A stretch of DNA of 64,000 bases from Clostridiales bacterium (GTDB lineage Bacteria; Bacillota; Clostridia; Christensenellales; Aristaeellaceae): NCBI GenBank assembly GCA_015056415.1, contig SVGJ01000001.1, forward strand, positions 1-64,000, in the 5' to 3' direction. The translations under genes were made by a program, and so were the position numbers. Positions 24,807 to 32,751 of the stretch are shown here, piece after piece. The notes under the pieces are model-generated. The model saw nothing but the letters and a program-made list of their open reading frames with translations, did not search any database and had not been told where the DNA came from. Numbering within the stretch: position 1 is the first letter of the stretch; each line of letters opens with the position of its first letter.

Positions 24807-24858
24807 TTTGGCGTGGAACGCATCCTGATCGCCCTGCAGCGTAGGCTGTGGGGCTTTT
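24761..24858 (+). promoter_or_regulatory. Translation-dependent transcription attenuator (tyrosine)
   Basis: Region 1 (24761-24767, around the first Tyr codon) can pair with region 2b (24810-24816). Region 2a (TGCAGGGC, 24795-24802) is a perfect 8-base match to region 3 (GCCCTGCA, 24831-24838) and forms the antiterminator. Region 3 with region 4 (24831-24840 with 24845-24854) is the terminator. Pairings 1:2b and 2a:3 cross and exclude each other. A ribosome stalled at the Tyr codons masks region 1 and frees 2a; a ribosome at the stop codon masks 2a. The logic is that of the E. coli trp and pheA attenuators. Confidence 0.82.
24831..24858 (+). terminator. Attenuator terminator before aroF
   Basis: A 10-bp stem (24831-24840 with 24845-24854, two G-U pairs) with loop GTAG, then TTTTCATTT. 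It lies 32 bases before the aroF start. Confidence 0.8.
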
Positions 24859-24890
24859 CATTTGAAAAAGCAGCATGGAGGTATGGAAGC

Positions 24891-25892
24891 ATGATCGTTA
24901 TTCTGAAGCAGGAAGCACGGCAGGAACAAATCGATAAGCTGACAGCGTTTTTTAACAAGATGGGACTGAAGATCCATCTCTCCCAGGGCGAGCACTCCAC
25001 CATCATGGGCCTGGTAGGCGATACCAGCCGCATCGATGAGGATATGATCGTTACCCTGGATGATGTGGAGGCAGTACGCCGCATTCAGGAGCCCTACAAA
25101 AAAGCCAATCGCAAGTTTCATCCGGCGGATTCCGTCATCGATTGCGGCGGGGTGAAGCTGGGCGGCGGTATGTTCCAGATCATCGCCGGCCCCTGCTCGG
25201 TGGAGAGCGAGGAGCAGATCATCGGCATTGCCAGGGCTGTGAAGGAAGCAGGTGCGACGCTTCTGCGCGGCGGCGCGTTCAAGCCCCGCACCTCGCCCTA
25301 TGCCTTCCAGGGCCTGCATGGCGAGGGAATCCGCCTGCTGCTTGAGGCCAAACGGGAGACGGGGCTTCCCATCGTGACGGAGATCATGGACATCAGCCAC
25401 CTGCCCTTGTTTGAGGAAGTGGATGTGATCCAGGTGGGCGCCCGCAATATGCAGAACTTTGAGCTCCTCAAGGAGCTGGGCAAGTGCGATAACCCCATTC
25501 TGCTCAAGCGCGGCCTGGCCAATACCCTGCAGGAGCTGCTCATGAGCGCCGAGTATATCATGGCCGGCGGAAATGAGAACGTGATCCTGTGCGAGCGCGG
25601 CATCCGCACCTTTGAAACAGCCACCCGTAATACCCTTGATCTGAGCTGCGTGCCTGTGCTGCATCAACGCACGCATCTGCCGGTGATCGTTGATCCCAGC
25701 CATGCCACGGGTGTGAGCCGCCTGGTGAAGCCCATGTCCCTCGCGGCGGCGGCTTGCGGCGCGGACGGATTGATCATCGAGGTGCATAACGATCCCAAGC
25801 ACGCCTTGTGTGACGGCGCGCAGTCCCTGACGCCGGAAGAATTCGCTGACGTTGCCGCCCGTGTTCGCGGCGTACGGAGCTGCATTGTGTGA
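24891..25892 (+). CDS. aroF: 3-deoxy-7-phosphoheptulonate (DAHP) synthase, type I-beta
   Basis: A 333-residue DAHP synthase, first step of aromatic amino-acid synthesis from phosphoenolpyruvate and erythrose 4-phosphate. An N-terminal ferredoxin-like regulatory domain (1-70, with MIVILKQEA and STIMGLVGDTS) precedes the barrel; in Thermotoga this domain gives feedback inhibition by Tyr and Phe. The barrel has IAGPCSVES, GGAFKPRTSPYAFQG, KRG and DPSHATG with metal ligands. The ATG at 24891 follows GGAGG. Control at two levels is likely: feedback on the enzyme and the Tyr-codon attenuator upstream. Confidence 0.93.
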   Translation: MIVILKQEARQEQIDKLTAFFNKMGLKIHLSQGEHSTIMGLVGDTSRIDEDMIVTLDDVEAVRRIQEPYKKANRKFHPADSVIDCGGVKLGGGMFQIIAGPCSVESEEQIIGIARAVKEAGATLLRGGAFKPRTSPYAFQGLHGEGIRLLLEAKRETGLPIVTEIMDISHLPLFEEVDVIQVGARNMQNFELLKELGKCDNPILLKRGLANTLQELLMSAEYIMAGGNENVILCERGIRTFETATRNTLDLSCVPVLHQRTHLPVIVDPSHATGVSRLVKPMSLAAAACGADGLIIEVHNDPKHALCDGAQSLTPEEFADVAARVRGVRSCIV

Positions 25893-25906
25893 CCCGGAGG
25901 TAATCC

Positions 25907-26434
25907 ATGGACGAAATGATGTTGATCGAGCCGGATATATCCCTGACGGAGGAGATCAGGGATTTCCGGCAGGAGATGATCGAAGCGGGAAGCGATATGG
26001 ATGGCTGCGGCAGCCTGCGTCGCCATGAGGAGCCGCGGGATTGGATCGATTTCAATCTGCTGCTGAAAAACAGGGAGACCGTGCCGGAAAAGTGGGTGGT
26101 CTCCACCCAGTTTGCGTACGTCCGCAGGCATGACAAGCGGATCATGGGAATGATCCAGGTTCGGCATTATCTGAACGATTATCTGCGGGACTACGCCGGA
26201 CACATCGGATATTCCGTCAGGCCGTCGGAGCGGCGCAAGGGTGTGGCAACCGCCATGCTGCGGGCCGTTCTGCCTTTCTGCCGCAGCATAGGTCTGGACA
26301 GGGTGATGATCGCCTGCGAGCCGGATAATCCGGGCAGCCGCGGGACGATCCTGAACAACGGCGGCGTATACTGGAGAACAGTACATTTCCCGCCGGAGGA
26401 TATTGACCTGGAGCAGTATTGGGTTGAAACATAA
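25907..26434 (+). CDS. GNAT-family N-acetyltransferase
   Basis: A 175-residue GNAT. GHIGYSVRPSERRKGVATAML carries the acetyl-CoA loop (RRKGVA), preceded by IMGMIQVRHYLNDYL. The C-terminal ACEPDNPGSRGTILNNGG block is typical of the YdhI-like subgroup annotated as predicted acetyltransferases. The substrate is unknown. It starts 14 bases after aroF with a CCGGAGG site and may be read through from it, ending at a strong terminator. Confidence 0.82.
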   Translation: MDEMMLIEPDISLTEEIRDFRQEMIEAGSDMDGCGSLRRHEEPRDWIDFNLLLKNRETVPEKWVVSTQFAYVRRHDKRIMGMIQVRHYLNDYLRDYAGHIGYSVRPSERRKGVATAMLRAVLPFCRSIGLDRVMIACEPDNPGSRGTILNNGGVYWRTVHFPPEDIDLEQYWVET

Positions 26435-26469
26435 AACAGGCGCTGACGGTTAGTCAGCGCCTGTTTTAT
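26431..26469. terminator. Bidirectional terminator, 17-bp stem
   Basis: A perfect 17-bp stem (26431-26447 with 26453-26469) with A-rich and T-rich ends serves the GNAT (plus) and isocitrate dehydrogenase (minus) transcripts. Confidence 0.92.
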
Positions 26470-26489
26470 TGAGTTGCCGGCGTCTCTGC

Positions 26490-27686
26490 TTAGTTCAGGC
26501 GATCCGCGATGGCCTGAAGGAACTGCTTGCTGTTAATGGCGGTGCATTCGCCCTCCCACAGCAGCGCCAGATCCTTGGTCATTACGCCGGATTCGATGGT
26601 ATCGATGGTGGCCTTCTCCAGCTTGTCGGCAAAGGCGCACAGGTCGGGCAGATGATCCAGCTCGCCGCGCTTGCGCAGGGCGCCGCTCCAGGCAAAGATG
26701 GTCGCCACAGGATTGGTGCTGGTTTCCTCGCCCTTCAGATGGCGATAGTAGTGGCGGGTCACGGTGCCGTGGGCGGCTTCGTATTCAAACTTGCCATCGG
26801 GGGAGACGAGCACGCTGGTCATCATGGCCAAAGAACCAAAGGCAGTAGCCACCATGTCGCTCATAACGTCGCCATCGTAATTCTTACAGGCCCAGATAAA
26901 TCCGCCCTTGGAGCGCACCACGCGGGCCACGGCGTCATCGATAAGGGTATAGAAGTACTCGATACCGGCGGCCTCGAAGGCTGCCTTGTAGTCCTTATCA
27001 TAGATCTCCTGGAAGATATCCTTGAAGTTGTGGTCGTAGGTCTTGCTGATGGTGTCTTTGGTGGAGAACCAGAGATCCTGCTTGACGCTCAGGGCGTATT
27101 GGAAGCAGGCATGGGCAAAGGATGCGATGGAGGCATCCAGATTATGCACGCCCTGCAGGATGCCGGGGCCTTTGAACTGAAACACCGTCTGCCGGATCTC
27201 CTGGCCATCCTCGCCGGTGAAGACCAGCTCAGCCTTGCCGGCGCCGGGGACCTTGATCTCCGTGTTGCGGTACACATCGCCATAAGCGTGACGGGCGATG
27301 GTAATGGGTTTTTCCCATGTGCGGACGGTGGGATGAACGCCCTTGACAAGGATCGGCGCGCGGAACACAGTGCCATCCAGCATGGCGCGGATGGTGCCGT
27401 TGGGGCTCTTCCACATTTCGTGCAGGTTATATTCCGTCATGCGCTGCGCGTTGGGGGTGATGGTGGCGCACTTGACAGCAACGCCATATTTTTTGGTGGC
27501 TTCGGCGCTGTCGATGGTGACCTGGTCACGGGTCTCGTCGCGATGGGGCAGGCCAAGGTCATAATACTCAGTCTTCAGGTCGACGAAGGGAAGGATCAGC
27601 ATATCCTTGATATCCGCCCAGAGGATCCGGGTCATCTCGTCGCCGTCCATCTCCACCAGGGGGGTGGTCATCTGAATTTTCTGCAT
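26490..27686 (-). CDS. icd: NADP-dependent isocitrate dehydrogenase (eukaryote-like type II)
   Basis: A 398-residue homodimeric-type IDH, close to the mitochondrial/cytosolic eukaryotic group rather than E. coli Icd. Landmarks: [31 protein letters not shown] (in part) for isocitrate binding, and [25 protein letters not shown] with the Mg ligands. It makes 2-oxoglutarate and NADPH, feeding glutamate and hence arginine synthesis. It is a single gene with AAAGGAG upstream and a bidirectional terminator. Confidence 0.93.
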   Translation of the reverse strand: MQKIQMTTPLVEMDGDEMTRILWADIKDMLILPFVDLKTEYYDLGLPHRDETRDQVTIDSAEATKKYGVAVKCATITPNAQRMTEYNLHEMWKSPNGTIRAMLDGTVFRAPILVKGVHPTVRTWEKPITIARHAYGDVYRNTEIKVPGAGKAELVFTGEDGQEIRQTVFQFKGPGILQGVHNLDASIASFAHACFQYALSVKQDLWFSTKDTISKTYDHNFKDIFQEIYDKDYKAAFEAAGIEYFYTLIDDAVARVVRSKGGFIWACKNYDGDVMSDMVATAFGSLAMMTSVLVSPDGKFEYEAAHGTVTRHYYRHLKGEETSTNPVATIFAWSGALRKRGELDHLPDLCAFADKLEKATIDTIESGVMTKDLALLWEGECTAINSKQFLQAIADRLN

Positions 27687-27715
27687 AAGGGCTTCGCTCC
27701 TTTATATCATATTTG

Positions 27716-27725
27716 TTGTATACAA
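27716..27725. promoter_or_regulatory. TTGTATACAA palindrome upstream of icd
   Basis: A perfect 10-bp palindrome 30 bases before the icd start. It resembles GntR-type operators. No strong promoter is evident on the minus strand; ATATGATATA (near 27700-27710) may be a -10. Function is inferred from position only. Confidence 0.35.
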
Positions 27726-27831
27726 TTCGCGTATCTCATTTTACAGGAGCATTGCCGGCTGCGCAAGCCCTTGAACAGCAAAAGAACATCCGCATCGGAA
27801 GATTAGAATTTGCTTAGAATGTCGAAATACA

Positions 27832-27860
27832 TTGACAGGCGAGGTATACCTGCATATAAT
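27832..27860 (+). promoter_or_regulatory. Consensus promoter of the padR operon with palindromes
   Basis: TTGACA (27832-27837), 17 bases, TATAAT (27855-27860). The spacer holds the palindrome AGGTATACCT (27842-27851), and AATACATT (27826-27833) and AATGTATT (27858-27865) flank it as an inverted repeat. These are candidate sites for autoregulation by the PadR protein. Confidence 0.8.
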
Positions 27861-27879
27861 GTATTCAGGAGGTGAGGAT

Positions 27880-28212
27880 ATGGTATTGACCGCGGATATC
27901 CTGAGGGGATATACGGATTCCATCATCCTTAGACAGTTGGCCGGGGGCGACAGCTATGGTTATCAGATCAACAAGCGTGTGTCGGAGCTGAGCGGCAACA
28001 GGTTTGAACTGAAGGAAGCGACGCTTTACACCGCGTTCCGTCGTTTGGAGAATGCCGGTTATATCTCCTCCTACTGGGGAGACGAGCTTAGCGGCGCCAG
28101 GCGGCGATATTACTCGTTGACAGAGGCCGGCAGGGAGAAGCTGCGGCAGGATCTCGAAGCATGGCAGGAAACAAAAGCACTGATCGACCAGCTATTGGAG
28201 GAATTACGATGA
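27880..28212 (+). CDS. PadR-family transcriptional regulator
   Basis: A 110-residue winged-helix protein of the PadR group. SIILRQLAGGDSYGYQINKRV (in part) opens the DNA-binding domain, LKEATLYTAFRRLENAGYI is the recognition helix region, and GARRRYYSLTEAGREKL is the wing. The ATG at 27880 follows AGGAGGTGAGGAT; the longer frame runs into the promoter. It overlaps the next gene by 4 bases (ATGA). PadR/DUF1700-DUF4097 pairs are common in Firmicutes and are thought to sense envelope or drug stress. Confidence 0.9.
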   Translation: MVLTADILRGYTDSIILRQLAGGDSYGYQINKRVSELSGNRFELKEATLYTAFRRLENAGYISSYWGDELSGARRRYYSLTEAGREKLRQDLEAWQETKALIDQLLEELR

Positions 28213-29348
28213 ACGAAACAGTTGCACGCATCGTTGAGATCATATTCCAGGATACCTTCATGACCGATGAGGTTCAGGCGCTGAAGGATGAGGTCATGAA
28301 CAACTGCCAGGAGCGCTACCAGGATCTCATTGCCCGTGGCCTGAATGAGGACGAGGCGATCGCCGCCGTGGTGGAGAGCCTGAAGGGCATGGAGGAAGTC
28401 ATTGCGCAGTATCCGAGGAAAACCGAAGCATATGCGCAGCCTGAAGCCGATGAGGAAATGGATAGGGATCTTTTGTTTGATCCCAAACAGGTGAAGTGCA
28501 TCAATGTGATGCTGACTTCAGATGACGTGAATTTCGAGCTTTCCGGCGACGAGCTGGTCCATGTGTATTACGATGCGGAGAATATGCCGAATCTGCGGGT
28601 CGAGATGTCAGGTGAAGTCCTGAAAATCTACCGGGATAATAAGGCGGAAGTCAGGTATGACCGGACTGGGGAGCAGGAGAGCGAAGAGCAGGATTGGAAC
28701 AGCTTCTCCGGCTTTATGAATGGTATCAAAAAGATACTGGGGAATATCCACATCAATATGCAGTATGGCGGCGGTGGCGAGGTGACCATCGCGATGCCGG
28801 AAGAATACGCCTTCGCCCTGGATCTCCATACCACCAGCGGCGATGTGGATATCGATGAAGTGAATGTCAGTGAATTACGCATGGAAAGCACCAGCGGTGA
28901 TTTGCTCATGGTGCTGCTGGATGACGTGATCCCCGGCCAGATCAAGGTAAGGGGCTCCAGTGGCGATGTGGATATCACGGCGAATACCCCCGCGCTGACG
29001 GTGCAGACGGTCAGCGGCGATGTGGCGTTTACGGGCAATTGTCCTGAGATCAATATCAACACTGTCAGCGGTGACGCGGAGCTTAACGGCGGACTGCAAA
29101 ACGTGAACACAAAGACTGTCAGCGGTGATGTAATCCTGAGGGTGAAAGAGGACACGCTGAGAAACGTGAATGCCAACACGACCAGCGGCGATCTGAAGAT
29201 CTGGCTGCCCGACAGCATGCGGGGACAGGTGGGCGCGCAGCTGCAAACCGTCAGCGGCACGAAGATCAACCGCTTTGGCGAACCGCTGGGAATGCCCGTT
29301 GCATATGTGAACGTCAACAGCATCTCCGGCGATGTGAAGCTGTTCTGA
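28209..29348 (+). CDS. DUF1700/DUF4097 beta-repeat protein
   Basis: A 379-residue protein. The N-terminal 70 residues form a helical DUF1700/HAAS-like region (NETVARIVEIIFQDTF...GLNEDEAIAAVVESL). From about residue 190, DUF4097 repeats of roughly 20 residues follow with a TSGDV or VSGDV core (about eight copies), predicting a beta-solenoid. No signal peptide or membrane segment is evident, so it is probably cytoplasmic or membrane-associated. It is translationally coupled to the PadR regulator and ends at a terminator. Confidence 0.82.
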   Translation: MNETVARIVEIIFQDTFMTDEVQALKDEVMNNCQERYQDLIARGLNEDEAIAAVVESLKGMEEVIAQYPRKTEAYAQPEADEEMDRDLLFDPKQVKCINVMLTSDDVNFELSGDELVHVYYDAENMPNLRVEMSGEVLKIYRDNKAEVRYDRTGEQESEEQDWNSFSGFMNGIKKILGNIHINMQYGGGGEVTIAMPEEYAFALDLHTTSGDVDIDEVNVSELRMESTSGDLLMVLLDDVIPGQIKVRGSSGDVDITANTPALTVQTVSGDVAFTGNCPEININTVSGDAELNGGLQNVNTKTVSGDVILRVKEDTLRNVNANTTSGDLKIWLPDSMRGQVGAQLQTVSGTKINRFGEPLGMPVAYVNVNSISGDVKLF

Positions 29349-29367
29349 TTCTGCCGATAAGCTAATC

Positions 29368-29392
29368 AAGTGACCTTTATGGTCACTTTTTT
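29368..29392 (+). terminator. Terminator of the padR operon
   Basis: AAGTGACC (29368-29375) pairs with GGTCACTT (29381-29388), followed by T residues. Confidence 0.85.
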
Positions 29393-29452
29393 GTATATGG
29401 GTCGTGTGAAACGCGCATTCTACCATTATCCTGAACGAATGGTGGAGGCAGT

Positions 29453-30073
29453 ATGTCGGTTGGAATGCTGGTATTGACGGTGGTGGCCGTGCTGATCTTC
29501 TTTGGGGTGCTGCAGCGGGTGCTGGACAGGCTGCATCTGACAGATCGCATGGCGCTTTTGCTTGTGGCGGCAATGTTTGTCGGAACGCTCCTGCCCAATG
29601 TGACATTGGGGAAGGTTTCAGTCAGCCTCGGCGGAGCTGTGATTCCGCTGGGAATATGCGTCTATTTGCTCATCAAGGCTGATACGGGCAGAGAGCGCGT
29701 TCGCTCCCTGATCGGCGCTGTGCTGACGGGCGCTGCGGTGTATGGTCTTTCGGTTCTGCTGCCGGATGAACCGGAGCAGATGTTCATTGATCCGAATCTT
29801 GTTTACGGGCTTGCGGGTGGTGTGATCGCCTGGCTTCTTGGCAGGAGCCGACGCGGAGCGTTCATCTGCGGCGTTGTTGGTGTGATCCTTGCCGACGTGA
29901 TCACCGCCTGTGTGAACTGGCGCAATGGCGTTGACCAGCAGCTGGTGCTGGGTGGCGCGGGAATCGCTGACACAGTGGTGATCAGCGGCGTTCTGGCTGT
30001 GCTGCTCGCTGAATTGATCGGTGAGATAACGGAGCGGATCGTCCGGAAAAGAAAGGAGCGAAACAACGCATGA
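29453..30073 (+). CDS. DUF1614-like integral membrane protein
   Basis: A 206-residue protein with about six hydrophobic segments, including the N-terminal MLVLTVVAVLIFFGVL and a PLGICVYLLIKAD strand typical of DUF1614. The C terminus is basic (ERIVRKRKERNNA). Function is unknown. The ATG follows TGGTGGAGGCAGT. It overlaps the SpoIIP-like gene by 4 bases (ATGA), so the two are coupled. No sigma-A promoter is obvious in the 60 bases after the preceding terminator, which leaves room for a sporulation sigma factor. Confidence 0.7.
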   Translation: MSVGMLVLTVVAVLIFFGVLQRVLDRLHLTDRMALLLVAAMFVGTLLPNVTLGKVSVSLGGAVIPLGICVYLLIKADTGRERVRSLIGAVLTGAAVYGLSVLLPDEPEQMFIDPNLVYGLAGGVIAWLLGRSRRGAFICGVVGVILADVITACVNWRNGVDQQLVLGGAGIADTVVISGVLAVLLAELIGEITERIVRKRKERNNA

Positions 30074-31203
30074 GGAAGCTGATCATTTGGCTGGTTCTTC
30101 TCATGATGCCCCTGGCGGCCTGGGCGGATGAGCCCGTCTGGACGATCGTGGATGAAGACGGAACACGATTGACGCAGATCTGCTATGAGCCGGAGGCGGG
30201 TGACGAGTATATCTCCGGTGACGACCGGCTGTATGAGATCATCCGTACGCAGGAGGGTGTGGCGGTCGCGAAGGATAAGGGAAACATCGACCTGCCTGAC
30301 GTGAGCTGGCTGAACGCGGACGCCGCGCTACCCGTTGTGGCTTTGGGCGACAAGTTGATCGCCTTGTACTGCACACACAGCGATGAAAGCTATGAACCAT
30401 CCGATGGGAAATACAGCGATGAGGAGCGGGGCTCCATCTATCAGGTAGCTGATGCGCTGGCGGAGGCGCTTGAGGAAAACGGCGCGGAAACGGAGGTTTC
30501 CGACGCCCTGCATCACCCTCACGACGCCGGTGCATACCGCAGGTCCAGGCAGACGGCTGTGCAGCTGCTGAAAGCCATGCCTGACGCGCTGCTGGATATC
30601 CACCGTGACGGAATTCCGGATCCGGATGAATACGCGACGACCATCGGCGGCAAAGATTGCTCCAAGGTGCGCCTGCTGGTTGGCAGGGGCAACCAGAACA
30701 TGGACGTCAACAAGGAGTTTGCCCTGAAGATCAAAGCAGTGGCAGACAAGGTTTATCCCGGCCTGATCAAGGATATTTATATGGGCAAGGGAACATACAA
30801 TCAGGATCTGGCGCCCCACAGTGTTCTGCTGGAGTGCGGTACGTATACGCTCAGCAAGGAGCGGGTGCTTGCCAGTATGCCCATGATGTCCGATGTGATC
30901 TACAGAACGATGTACGGTGGGGTTACCGGCTCGGCAGGAACATCGGACGTAAGGGGGACAGGCACCCGGATGAATGACGCCGCGCGGGACGACGAAGAGC
31001 CTGCGGCTGAAAGCAGCAGCGGTATGGGCAGCGGTATTCTGTGGATCGTTGGCATCGCGGTGGCGGCGTTCATCATCTTCGCTATCGTTTCAACCGGATC
31101 GATAAAGGATGGCATGAGAAAGGCCGGTCGTAATCTAAGCGAGATGACCGGAGGATTGATCGGGAAAAAGCCAAAGGATGGAGAAGATCACAATCATAGC
31201 TGA
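30070..31203 (+). CDS. SpoIIP-like peptidoglycan amidase/endopeptidase
   Basis: A 377-residue protein. The SpoIIP domain (about 95-280) shows the metal-ligand block LYCTHSDESY, the helix ADALAEALEENG, DIHRDG, and YNQDLAPHSVLLECGTY. In Bacillus, SpoIIP with SpoIID and SpoIIM removes septal wall during engulfment. Here the N terminus is a cleavable signal peptide (to about AWA) and a transmembrane segment (ILWIVGIAVAAFIIFAIV) lies near the C terminus, unlike Bacillus SpoIIP, which is anchored at its N terminus. The enzyme is probably real, but it may be a paralogue with another role. Confidence 0.83.
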   Translation: MRKLIIWLVLLMMPLAAWADEPVWTIVDEDGTRLTQICYEPEAGDEYISGDDRLYEIIRTQEGVAVAKDKGNIDLPDVSWLNADAALPVVALGDKLIALYCTHSDESYEPSDGKYSDEERGSIYQVADALAEALEENGAETEVSDALHHPHDAGAYRRSRQTAVQLLKAMPDALLDIHRDGIPDPDEYATTIGGKDCSKVRLLVGRGNQNMDVNKEFALKIKAVADKVYPGLIKDIYMGKGTYNQDLAPHSVLLECGTYTLSKERVLASMPMMSDVIYRTMYGGVTGSAGTSDVRGTGTRMNDAARDDEEPAAESSSGMGSGILWIVGIAVAAFIIFAIVSTGSIKDGMRKAGRNLSEMTGGLIGKKPKDGEDHNHS

Positions 31204-31210
31204 GGCAATG

Positions 31211-31236
31211 AGCCGGGGAACAATCCCCGGCTTTTT
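31211..31236 (+). terminator. Terminator of the DUF1614/spoIIP-like operon
   Basis: AGCCGGGGA (31211-31219) pairs with TCCCCGGCT (31224-31232), followed by TTTTT. Confidence 0.9.
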
Positions 31237-31311
31237 CTGATGGATCCGGTGCGGAAAACAGCCCCCAAAGGAAGTCTTCCAAATCGCATGGAAGGAGGGA
31301 AGAATGCCGGA

Positions 31312-31662
31312 TCAATGGCTGGATTGACGTATCGCCCGTTCAGCAAAAAGGTAAATCGCGGAGATACCGCACCAGGCCACGGTGTACGGAAGGCAGACCT
31401 GCCCCCGCCAGTTCAGCGGAATTCGCCGGTAATCCCATACCTGATGCCTGCGGTTCCAGATGAATCCGCATAAGCCTTCGACAGCGGTTACGCCAGCGCC
31501 GCACAGCAGCACCTTGTTCAGGAAGGGTAGATCTGTGCGGCCTACCTGATGGATCATTGATGCGCTCAGCCCACCTGCCAGGGCCATGCTGGGGTGTGTA
31601 TGTCCGCGCCAGGCCAGCTCCAGCAGGGGATATCCCATGGCGCCGATGAGAAAGTGTTTCAT
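31312..31662 (-). CDS. CmpB-like (putative ABC transporter type IV) small membrane protein
   Basis: A 116-residue membrane protein with three or four hydrophobic segments. The C-terminal WDYRRIPLNWRGQVCLPYTVAW block is the hallmark of the PF06541 family, once proposed as ABC transporter components; the function is not known. The ATG at 31662 follows GGAGGTGATTTTAT, and that ribosome binding site is the 3-prime arm of a 10-bp hairpin (31670-31698). It lies downstream of hflKC and may be expressed by readthrough. Confidence 0.72.
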   Translation of the reverse strand: MKHFLIGAMGYPLLELAWRGHTHPSMALAGGLSASMIHQVGRTDLPFLNKVLLCGAGVTAVEGLCGFIWNRRHQVWDYRRIPLNWRGQVCLPYTVAWCGISAIYLFAERAIRQSSH

Positions 31663-31669
31663 ATAAAAT

Positions 31670-31698
31670 CACCTCCGGAACAGTTTTGTCCGGAGGTG
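31670..31698 (-). terminator. Hairpin overlapping a ribosome binding site
   Basis: CACCTCCGGA and TCCGGAGGTG (31670-31679 with 31689-31698) form a 10-bp stem followed on the minus strand by ATTTTAT. It could end the hflKC transcript, or hide the GGAGGTG site of the next gene. Confidence 0.6.
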
Positions 31699-31715
31699 AA
31701 GCTGTTATGTGGGAA

Positions 31716-32750
31716 TCATTTGATAAACTGCATCAGATCCGCGAAGAGGGGATTGGTCTGATCCAGTACAAGGGTCGCGTTCTCGCCCAGGGCTTTTTCC
31801 AACGCCTGCAGGCTGCGCCAGAAGGCATAGAAATCGGCGTCCACGCTATAAGCCTCGGCATAGATCTCGGCAGCGCTGGCCTCGCCTTCGCCACGGATGG
31901 CGCCGGCCTGGCTGACGGCCTGAGCCTCGATCTGACGTGCTTCCAGGTCAGCGGCGGCGACGACCTTGTTGTACTCTTCATCGCCTTCGCTGCGCAGCTG
32001 CTGGGCTTCTTTGGCACGGTCAGCCTGCATGCGGGCGTAGGTGGATTCGATATTGCCCGTGGGGAGGATCGTGCGGTGGATCTGGATATCCTTCACCTCA
32101 ATACCGCGGACGCACATATCCTGATTGATGGTGGTCAGGCCCTCCTGCAGGGCGGTGTTCAGGGCGTCCTTGTTGGAAATGAAGTTGTCAGCCAGCATGC
32201 GGTTGATCAGCTGCACGATAACAGGGTGGATGATGTTGTCCAGCTGGTTTTCGGCAGCGGTCATGCTGCCCAGTTTCAGGCTGAACAGCGCGGGATCAGT
32301 GATGCTCCACTGGGCGTAGGTGGTAATGTAATACTGCTTCTTTTCGAGGGTATTCACGACCTCGCTGTCAGAAATATAGGTATACAGGCGGGAGGAATAC
32401 TTTTCCACCTTGTCGATGAAGGGGAGCTTGAAATGCAGGCCGCTGCCGACCTGCAGCTTCACATCACCCGAGGAGGTGATCTCGTCCTTCAGCTGATCGG
32501 CGTACCGCTGATGGAAGTCGTTATCGCTGTTGGTGATCAGGCGCTTGATAACGCCGAAACGGCTTACCATGGCCTGTTCGGCCTCGCCCACGATAAAGAC
32601 GCTCTCGCTGAGGAGAACCAATGCAAGGATGGCGATGATGGCGATCAGCACCGTGCGGCCGCCATGCTTTTTGATAAACTGCCTGGCCTTGACCTCGTTG
32701 ATATTGATGGGATCCGGGGAAGACTGCTGATTAAACTGATTGAACTGCAT
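31716..32750 (-). CDS. hflC: HflC-like SPFH/prohibitin membrane protein
   Basis: A 344-residue SPFH protein. A Gln/Asn-rich cytoplasmic N terminus of about 30 residues precedes one membrane segment (TVLIAIIAILALVLLSESVFIV, in part), then the band-7 domain (GEAEQAMVSRFG to about residue 230), a coiled coil rich in Ala/Glu/Gln (EARQIEAQAVSQAGAIRGEGEA, in part), and the HflC-type end. HflK and HflC form a cage that modulates FtsH in proteobacteria. The ATG at 32750 follows GGAGGTG and lies one base after the hflK stop. Confidence 0.85.
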   Translation of the reverse strand: MQFNQFNQQSSPDPININEVKARQFIKKHGGRTVLIAIIAILALVLLSESVFIVGEAEQAMVSRFGVIKRLITNSDNDFHQRYADQLKDEITSSGDVKLQVGSGLHFKLPFIDKVEKYSSRLYTYISDSEVVNTLEKKQYYITTYAQWSITDPALFSLKLGSMTAAENQLDNIIHPVIVQLINRMLADNFISNKDALNTALQEGLTTINQDMCVRGIEVKDIQIHRTILPTGNIESTYARMQADRAKEAQQLRSEGDEEYNKVVAAADLEARQIEAQAVSQAGAIRGEGEASAAEIYAEAYSVDADFYAFWRSLQALEKALGENATLVLDQTNPLFADLMQFIK

Positions 32751-32751
32751 A

